NCBI GenBank assembly: GCA_002401485.1
Contig: NVTF01000061.1
Coordinates: 1 to 51,685, forward strand
Reading direction: 5' to 3'
From: Elusimicrobiota bacterium
GTDB taxonomy: Bacteria > Elusimicrobiota > Elusimicrobia > UBA1565
DNA: 51,685 bases
A program made the position numbers and the translations under genes. The notes under the pieces were generated by a model. That model worked only from the letters and a program-made list of their open reading frames with translations. It searched no databases and was not told the DNA's origin. Of this stretch, positions 35,038 to 43,200 are shown piece by piece (position 1 is the stretch's first letter; the number at the start of each line of letters is the position of its first letter).

Positions 35038-37279
35038 AGTCAGCCTAGGCCGCTGGGTTCTCGGAAACTCTGAGGTCGCCTCTACCGGCATCGCGCTCCA
35101 GAATATCCTGGATGCGCGCAGCATTGCGATCACCGATGACGGTCGTGGAGTGGCTCAAGAGTTGGCCAAGGCTCTCGGTTCGCATGCGCGTGTGGTCTCT
35201 GAGACCCCGGCCGATGCCGATGCCGTTATTTTTCTAGGCGGACTGAAAAAATTTAAAGACGGTGAGGCGGCGGCGGCGGTGAATCGCGAAGCCTTTCTCG
35301 CCGCAAAGTCCTTTTCGTCTAATCTCCCGGAAGATGGCGGGGTGTTTGTGACGGTACAGGATACTGGTGGAGCTTTTGGTTTAACCTCCGCGCCTGTCGG
35401 CGTCTCGGCCTGGGCTTCAGGTCTGCCCGGCTTGATTAAAACCGCCTATCGCGAATGGCCTCAGACCGCGGTAAAAGCCATCGATATCGAGATGGGAAAA
35501 CGTTCCGCGAAGGCTGTCGCGGCCGCACTCCTGGAGGAGCTTCATTTCGGCGGTTCTGCGCTTGAGGTGGGCCTTGCCCAGGATGGAACACGCCGCGAGC
35601 CCGTTCTCGAAATGCAACAACATCGCGCGGACGGCAAAAAAAGCGCGGGCTTGGCTCCGGGATCCGTCGTTCTGGTTTCCGGCGGCGCCCGCGGGGTTAC
35701 CGCGAGCACGCTGATTGAGTGGAGCCGGGAACTGAAGCTGCGTTTTGTGCTGTTAGGGCGAACCTCCCAAAAGAAGGAGCCCCTTGAAACGCAGGGAGCT
35801 GCGACAGACGCTGAGATTAAAAAGGCGCTTTTGCAGAAAGCCTTGGCCGCCGGTGAGAAGGTCACTCCGAAAGATCTGATGGCAGCCTCCAAGAAAATTC
35901 TTGCAGAACGTGAGATCGCTGCAACCCTTGCGGCGATTGAGGCGAATGGTTCCGATGCCGCGTATTACCCGGTCGATGTTCAGGACGCGGTGTCGGTGAG
36001 CCACGCGCTTGAAACCGTACGCAAAAAATGGGGTCCGGTCGCCGCGATTGTGCACGGTGCGGGTACCTTGGAAGATAAACTCATCGCGGACAAAACGCCG
36101 GAGATGTTTGATTTTGTTTTCAACACGAAGGTTTCAGGCCTGCGCGCTTTATTAACCGCGACCGAGTCGGATCCCATTGAGGCCATTGTGCTGTTTTCTT
36201 CCGTTGCGGGACGATATGGAAACGTCGGTCAGTCCGATTATGCCATGGCGAATGAAGTTCTCAATAAGCTGGCGCGTGAAGAAGCGAAACGGCGAAAAAG
36301 CTGCCTCGTGCGGTCCCTGAATTGGGGCCCGTGGGACGGCGGCATGGTGACGCCCGCACTGCGTGGGCATTTCGAAAAACTCGGCGTCGCCCTGATCGGG
36401 CTCGATGCCGGCGCACGTTTCATGGTCGAAGAATTGAATGAGCGGAGTTTGGATGATATCGAGGTTGTGATCGGCGGCAATACGATCGAACCCGATATGT
36501 CGGCCCGCGAGGGTCAGGCCGAGCGGGTCTACGATATTATTGTGGACCCGGCGAAATACGGGATGTTGGAGAGCCATAAAATTCGCGGGAAGGTCGTCGT
36601 CCCCTTTGTGTTGGCCCTCGATTGGTTTCAGCGCATAGCCGGCCCTGCGGGGTTGAGCGATATTCAGATGTTGAAGGGAATTTCGGGCGACTGCAAACGC
36701 CTCCGCCTTATTGTTCGCGGGGAAACGCTGCAGCTCCAATCGGTCGACGGAACACCGCATTACCGGGCGGTCATGGGACCGGCTGAGACCGATAAGCGTA
36801 TTGCAGCGCCGACGGGTCTCCAGCCCTCCGGCATCAAGGACGCCTATAAAGGCAAGCTGCTTTTTCATGGACCGGCATTTCATGTGATTGCCTCCGAACT
36901 TCAAATTTCCGAAGACGCACTTTCCGCGGAGCTAAAGGCACCCAAACCGGCACATTGGAAGCACTCGAGAGTTGTGACGCCTGCCGCCTTCCTGGATGGC
37001 GGACTGCAAATGGGAATTTTGCTGGGCGCGCATGTGATTGGAAAACGCGTGCTTCCGACCCGGGCCGGTCAGTTCATCCTGTACACGCGGGAGATTCCGG
37101 AACGTGTGACGTGTTCGCTGCGCGTGAACAAGAAAAATGATTCGGGTCTGGTTTATGATGTTTTGTTGTCCTCCAACGACGGAACTCCCGTTGCGGCCGC
37201 CTTGGCTGTGGAGGCCACCGCAGTTCCCAACGAACCGTCGGTGTCCCTGCTCCCACGGGGGAAGGTAGGCGCAAAATGA
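35030..37279 (+). CDS. pfaA: PfaA-like synthase, KR-DH part (frameshifted continuation)
   Basis: This is the C-terminal 749 residues of the PfaA-like protein in a different frame. A pseudo-structural KR region (WASGLPGLIKTAYREWPQT, EMGKRSAKAVAAALLEELHF) leads into the catalytic ketoreductase with the nucleotide loop VSGGARGVTAS and the SDR active site FSSVAGRYGNVGQSDYAMAN (Ser, Tyr at 36239 and Asn). A dehydratase-like domain follows, with HKIRGKVVVP (His at 36575) matching HxxxGxxxxP and FLDGGLQ as partner motif. No plausible start with a ribosome binding site exists at its beginning; an ATG at 34832 lies inside the ACP2 coding sequence. It is best read as part of one 2040-residue protein. 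Its stop overlaps the next start by four bases. Confidence 0.85.
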   Translation, partial: HTEVSLGRWVLGNSEVASTGIALQNILDARSIAITDDGRGVAQELAKALGSHARVVSETPADADAVIFLGGLKKFKDGEAAAAVNREAFLAAKSFSSNLPEDGGVFVTVQDTGGAFGLTSAPVGVSAWASGLPGLIKTAYREWPQTAVKAIDIEMGKRSAKAVAAALLEELHFGGSALEVGLAQDGTRREPVLEMQQHRADGKKSAGLAPGSVVLVSGGARGVTASTLIEWSRELKLRFVLLGRTSQKKEPLETQGAATDAEIKKALLQKALAAGEKVTPKDLMAASKKILAEREIAATLAAIEANGSDAAYYPVDVQDAVSVSHALETVRKKWGPVAAIVHGAGTLEDKLIADKTPEMFDFVFNTKVSGLRALLTATESDPIEAIVLFSSVAGRYGNVGQSDYAMANEVLNKLAREEAKRRKSCLVRSLNWGPWDGGMVTPALRGHFEKLGVALIGLDAGARFMVEELNERSLDDIEVVIGGNTIEPDMSAREGQAERVYDIIVDPAKYGMLESHKIRGKVVVPFVLALDWFQRIAGPAGLSDIQMLKGISGDCKRLRLIVRGETLQLQSVDGTPHYRAVMGPAETDKRIAAPTGLQPSGIKDAYKGKLLFHGPAFHVIASELQISEDALSAELKAPKPAHWKHSRVVTPAAFLDGGLQMGILLGAHVIGKRVLPTRAGQFILYTREIPERVTCSLRVNKKNDSGLVYDVLLSSNDGTPVAAALAVEATAVPNEPSVSLLPRGKVGAK

Positions 37280-40200
37280 AGTTCGAACCGATTGCGATCG
37301 TCTCTACGTCCTGTGTGCTTCCCGGTGCATTGAATCCCGAGGAATTGTGGAAGCTCGTTGTTGAGGGACGTGATCTGATTACAAATTCTCCTGCAAATGC
37401 CTGGGGCATGCCTTTGGAGAACGCAATCGCACGCGACGAGTCGGACTTAAAGGACAAAAGCTGGCATGATAAAGGCGGCTATGTTCGAGGCTTTGATGAA
37501 ATTTTTGACGCTGGCGCCTACGGGCTTGCCTCCGACCAGATAAAAAAGCTGGATCCGATTTTTCGCTGGACCCTGCACTGCATTAGCAAGGGATTGGAGC
37601 CGCTGAAGAAGAAGACCGATCCCCGGCGAACGGGGCTCGTATTTGGCAATCTCGCGTATTATTCGAAGGCCGCCGCGGAGTTTGGGGCCTCCATCTGGGC
37701 GCCGGATCTGCCGGGTCCCGAAACGGATCCCCGCAATCGGTTTATGACCGGTTATCCGGCCTTGTTCGCGGCGAAAACGTTCGGTTTTGAAGCCGGAGCC
37801 TTTTCCGTGGATGCCGCCTGCGCGTCTTCGCTGCATGCGGTGGAAATCGCCTGCCGCAAACTGCAGGATCGGGAGGCGGATTTGATGCTGGCGGGCGGCG
37901 TCTGCGGCCCGGACAATTTGTTGCTGCATACCGGTTTCACCGCCTTAAAAGCGCTGAGCCCAACAGGGGTGTCGCGTCCCTTCGACCGTTCCGGAGACGG
38001 CCTGCTTCCGTCGGAAGGCGCCGCATTCATCACATTAAAACGCCTCGACGATGCGATTGGGGATCAAGAAACTATTTTAGGCGTGATCCGCGGCGTAGGC
38101 CTGGCAAATGACGGGCGTGCCAAGGATTTGTTGTCCCCCGTTCCGGCGGGCCAAATTCGCGCGTTGAATGCCGCGTATGAGATGTCCGGCCTCAGCCCCG
38201 CCGATATCAGTCTAGTGGAATGCCACGCGACGGGTACCCCGGTCGGCGATCCTTTGGAAATCGAAAGCATGAAAGTTGTTTTTACGGGTCTTCAGAATCT
38301 TCCGATTGGCTCGTTAAAGTCGAACATGGGACATTTGATCACCGCCTCTGGAACGGCGGCGATTATTAAGGTGCTGATGGCGATGCGCGCGGGTGTGAGG
38401 CCGCCGACGCTGCATGTCAAGGATCCCATTGAAGCGTTAACGGGTTCCCCCTTTCGTCTCTTGCACGAAGCGGAGCCCTGGGAGAGCAAGGGCCTAAAGC
38501 GCGCCGGCATTAACAATTTCGGTTTTGGCGGCAACAACGCGCACTTGATCCTGGAAGAGTGGAAAGGCCAACGCATCAAGAAGGAAAAGAAGCGTGCTCC
38601 GAAGAATGATCCAATTTGCATTGTCGGCTTGGAGGCGATGGCTGCTGGATGCAGCAATCGTAAGGAATTCGAACGGGCGCTTTTTTCCGCGGCTGCCGAC
38701 GGGGAAACCCCTCCCATTGAGATCGCCTACTCCGAACTTCGTTTTCCTCCCGCGGATCTCCGGAATTCTACCAGCGAACAGGTGGCCGTTTATCGTTTGG
38801 CGCTGTCCGCTCTTAGTGATGTCTATCTGAAGTCCCCTAAGAAGACGGGTGTTTTTATCGGCATGCAGTTCGCCACTGAAAGCGCCCGGGCTAATTTCCG
38901 GGCGAAACTCCCTGAAGCTCTGCAGGATTTGGGCGATGCCGCCTACCCCTGGACTTCCGTCGGGGTTTTGGGGTGTATGCCCAATATCATCACCAACCGC
39001 ATTAATAATCATTTTGATTTCCAAGGCTCCAGCATGAGTGTCTGTGCCGAAGAGCTTTCCGGTGTGATCGCTCTTGAGCTCGGCGCTCGTGCGCTGCGCG
39101 CCGGGGCGTTGGACGCTGCGGTTATTGGCGCGGCCGACATGTCGCGCGAGGCTGCGCATGAAGCCGCCGCGCGAGCGGTGCTTCCTAAGAGCCGGCACAA
39201 GGCGGGGGATGCTGCTGTTGTGTTGGTCCTCAAACGCTTGAGCGATGCAAGGCGGGATGGGGATGTCGTATACGCTCAATTGAGTGAAGCGGTCGGCAAA
39301 AACGCCCCCCAGGAATTTAGTCTCGATTCTCTCACAGGCCGGTTTGCACACGCGCACGCCGCATCAGGGTTGCTTCACGTTGCGGCCGCTGCCTTGTGCC
39401 TCAGCCGCAATACACGTCTGGCTCCTGAAGGTGCCGCACGGCCCTGGCTGCCGAGCGCACATGCGCGTACGGCGAAGATTCGTATTGACGCCCTTGGGGA
39501 CCAGCATGCTGAGGTCGTGTTGGAGGAAACCCAAAAGGCATCTGTCCCTGTGGCCCCGATTGATAATCCGGACCTCGCCGTTTTCTCCGGAAAGTCGCTC
39601 AAGGAGCTGGAAACCAACATTCTTGACGATCTCATGTCGAAGGATGGGCCGATGCGATTGATCTTTGTTTCTAAAGACGGGGAAAGCCGCATTCGTCAGA
39701 AAGAAATCGCCTTAACCTGGCTGGCTAAGGGCACCATCCCGAAAACGCCTGTCACAGAAATAACGCGTAATGTTTTCTTCGGGGACGGCAGCCTCGAGGG
39801 GGAAGTCGCCTTTGTGTATACCGGAGCGGCGTCCGCGTATGTGGGCATGGGGCGGGACCTCTCGTTGGCCTTCCCGGAGGCGATTGACGCTCTGCACGCA
39901 AAAATGAACCGGCTTGAAGAAGCGGCCGGCTGGATTTACCCGGAACAGTCTTCTAACAAGCGTTCCGGTGCCGATGCCTCGGACAAGTTATGGGGAGCGA
40001 CCTATCTGTCGCAGCTTCACACATCGTTTACCCGTGACATCCTGGGATTAAAACCGGCGGCGGCGTTGGGGATTTCCTCCGGAGAAACGAATGCTCTTTA
40101 TGCCCTCGGCGTCTGGCATGACATGGACCGGATGTACGCCGAGATCAATGACTCCGGTCTGTATGCCCGGGAATTGGCCGGTGAATTCCGTGCGGCGCAG

Positions 40201-43200
40201 CGTGCCTGGAAATCGAAACCCGCACCGCGTTGGGAGAATTGGAGCGTTCGGCTCCCGGTCGCTGAAGTGAAAAAAGCTCTCGCAGGTGAGCCGTATGCCT
40301 ATCTAATGATTATCAACGCCCCCAACGACGTCATGGTGGGTGGAGAGGCGAAAGCCCTGGACCGCGTGATTAAAAAACTCGGCCGTGAGCGAGCGTCTTT
40401 AATTCCCTTTGAGTTGGCGATCCATTGCTCCGTGGTCAAAAAATTCGCGGCGGGCTGGCGACGACTGCACGACCGTGTGCCCCATCGCGTTTCCGGCATC
40501 CGTTTTTATACCAATGCGACGAACACCCACTATAATCCGAGCCGCAAGAAGGTTGCCGATGCCTTGACCCAGCAAGCGATGGAAACGGTTGATTTCCCGA
40601 AAACCGTTCTCAACGCATGGGAAGACGGCGTTCGTTTCTTCGTCGAGCAGGGCCCGCGGGACTTTTGTTCGGGATGGATCAATGCCATCCTCGGAGATCG
40701 GCCGCATGCGGCTGTCTCTATAGACGCCGTCGGTCGTTCCTCGCTGCTGCAGGCATGCCGAGCGGCCGCCCAGTTGGCGTGCGCCGGTGCGCCGGTTGAA
40801 TTTTTGAAGTTGGAAGCTCGTTTGGAGGAGTTGAAGATGCATTCTGAAAAAGAGAAGGGCGGCGCGGCCAAGGCTGTTTTTCCTATACACCGACCGCCGA
40901 TTCAAATGCAATCGACGGCGGTGAAAACAGTCGAGATTGTCGATGCGCCTGTTGCCGTTGCGGACGCTGCACCGGTTGCTGTTGCGCCGGCTCCCACCGC
41001 AGCGGCGGCGGTTGTCGCCGCCTCCGGTTCTATTGCCGATGAGATGCTTCGCTACCATCACAAGATTACCGCAATGCATAATCAATTTGTCTCACAGCAA
41101 GCGGTTGTTCATAATCAATTCTTGAACAGAGGTGCTTTAGCCTCAGGAGGCACGATTGCTCTTGTCGAGGCTCCGGTCGCTCCGGCGCCCGTTGCGCCGC
41201 CTGCCCACCCTGCCTTGCCCGGTCCGAAATGGAATTGGGAGCAGATGAATACCCTGGCCTCGGGAAAAATATCCTCGGTGTTCGGGAAAATGTTCGAGCG
41301 CCAAGACGGGTATTTCCGCCAGGTGCGCATGCCCGAACCGCCGTTGCTGCTGACGCATCGTGTAACTGGTATTGACGCCGAGCCCGGCGTGTTGGGCAAG
41401 GGTACGATGTGGACCGAGTCCGATGTCACGTGGGATAGCTGGTTTTTGCACGCCGGCCGTATGCCTGCAGGAATTTTTGTGGAGTCGGGGCAGGCCGATT
41501 TACTGCTTATCTCCTGGATGGGAATTGATTTCTTAAATCAGAGTGACCGCATTTACCGCCTTTTGGGATGCACCCTGCGTTATCACGATAGCCTGCCCAA
41601 GGTCGGTGAGACCCTGGTCTATGACATTCACGTCGACGGCCATGCCGAACATCAAGGCACCCGTCTTTTCTTTTTCCACTACGACTGCAAAATTAACGGG
41701 AAAACCCGTTTGAGCATGCGCCACGGCCAAGCCGGTTTCTTTACCGATAAGGAACTGGATAATTCAGCCGGCATTATTGACCCCATCGAATTGGAAGGCA
41801 CCGACGATCAGCCAAGCGACCCCGCGCGTGTGAATTGCACCAAGAATTCCTTCACTGCAGCCGAACTGGGCGCCTTCTCCGCCGGAGATGCCTACGCCTG
41901 TTTCGGGGAAGGATTTGGCATGACCCAAACGCACACGCGAACCCCGAACATCGCCTCCGGGCGTATGCTCCTGATCGATTCCATCCCCGAGTTGGATCCC
42001 AAGGGGGGACCGTTGGGCCGCGGCTATTTGAAGGCCGCCTATCCGCTTAATCCCGATTCCTGGTTCTTCAACGGTCATTTTAAGAACGATCCCTGCATGC
42101 CGGGGACCTTGATGATTGAAGGCTGCTTCCAAGCGATGGCGGTTTATATGACGGCGATGGGCTATACCACCGATCGCGATGGCTGGCGATTTGAGCCGGT
42201 TCCGGAAGAGGATTATGATCTGAAATGCCGCGGGCAGGCGACGCCGAAATCGAAAGGAGTCATTTACGAGATTTTTGTCAGGGAACTGCATGATGGCAAG
42301 GTTCCGACCTTGTTCGCCGACGTTCTGGCAACCGTTGACGGCCATAAAGTGTTTTTGTGCAAACGTTTGGGCTTGAGGCTGGTCGCGGACTGGCCCATGA
42401 CCAGCATGCGTGAGTTGATGGAGTTGAAGCCCGAGACGCGTCCCGTGCACCATGATGACGGCTTTGAGTTCGGCTATAAAGCCGCGATCGCCTGTGCCTG
42501 GGGCCCGCCGACCATGGCTTTTGGCAAGGTTTACGCCGAGTCCGAAAAAACCGGCCGCCGCGTCCCGCGTCTGCCTGGCCCTCCCTTTCATTTTATCACC
42601 CGCGCCACGCGGGTTTCACACCCGTCGGGTATTGTGCGTCCTGGCGTTGAAGTCGAGATTGAATACGAGATTCCCTCCGATGCCTGGTATTTTTCCGGCA
42701 GCGGCCATCCGGTCATGCCGCATTGCGTATTGGCCGAAGCGGCGCTGCAGACCTGCGGGTGGATCAGTTCCTATCTGGGTATCGGCAACGACCAGGAGGG
42801 TGAATTTTTCTTCCGCAACCTGGACGGCAAGGGCACCATCCTTGCGGAAATTCCTCCGGACGCCGGGATTTTGCGAACCGTCACCACGATTGATTCCATT
42901 TCAAACGCCGGCGGCATGGTGGTGCAGTCCTACACCTCTCGCAGTTTCGTGGGCGAAGTTTGCGTCTATGAATTGAAGTCAGTGTTCGGCCACTTCCCCG
43001 CGGAAGCCTTGGCCAAACAGGTCGGAATCCCGCCCAAGGTTGAAGATCGCAAAGCCCTCGACGCCCCGTCTGATTTCCTCGTTACGATGTCGGATCGGCC
43101 GGCGAAGTATTTTAACGGGACCGCGCATTTGCCGACCTCGCGTCTTTTGGCAATCGATCGAGTCAGCGGTTATTGGCCTGAAGGCGGGGAGAAAGGCCTC

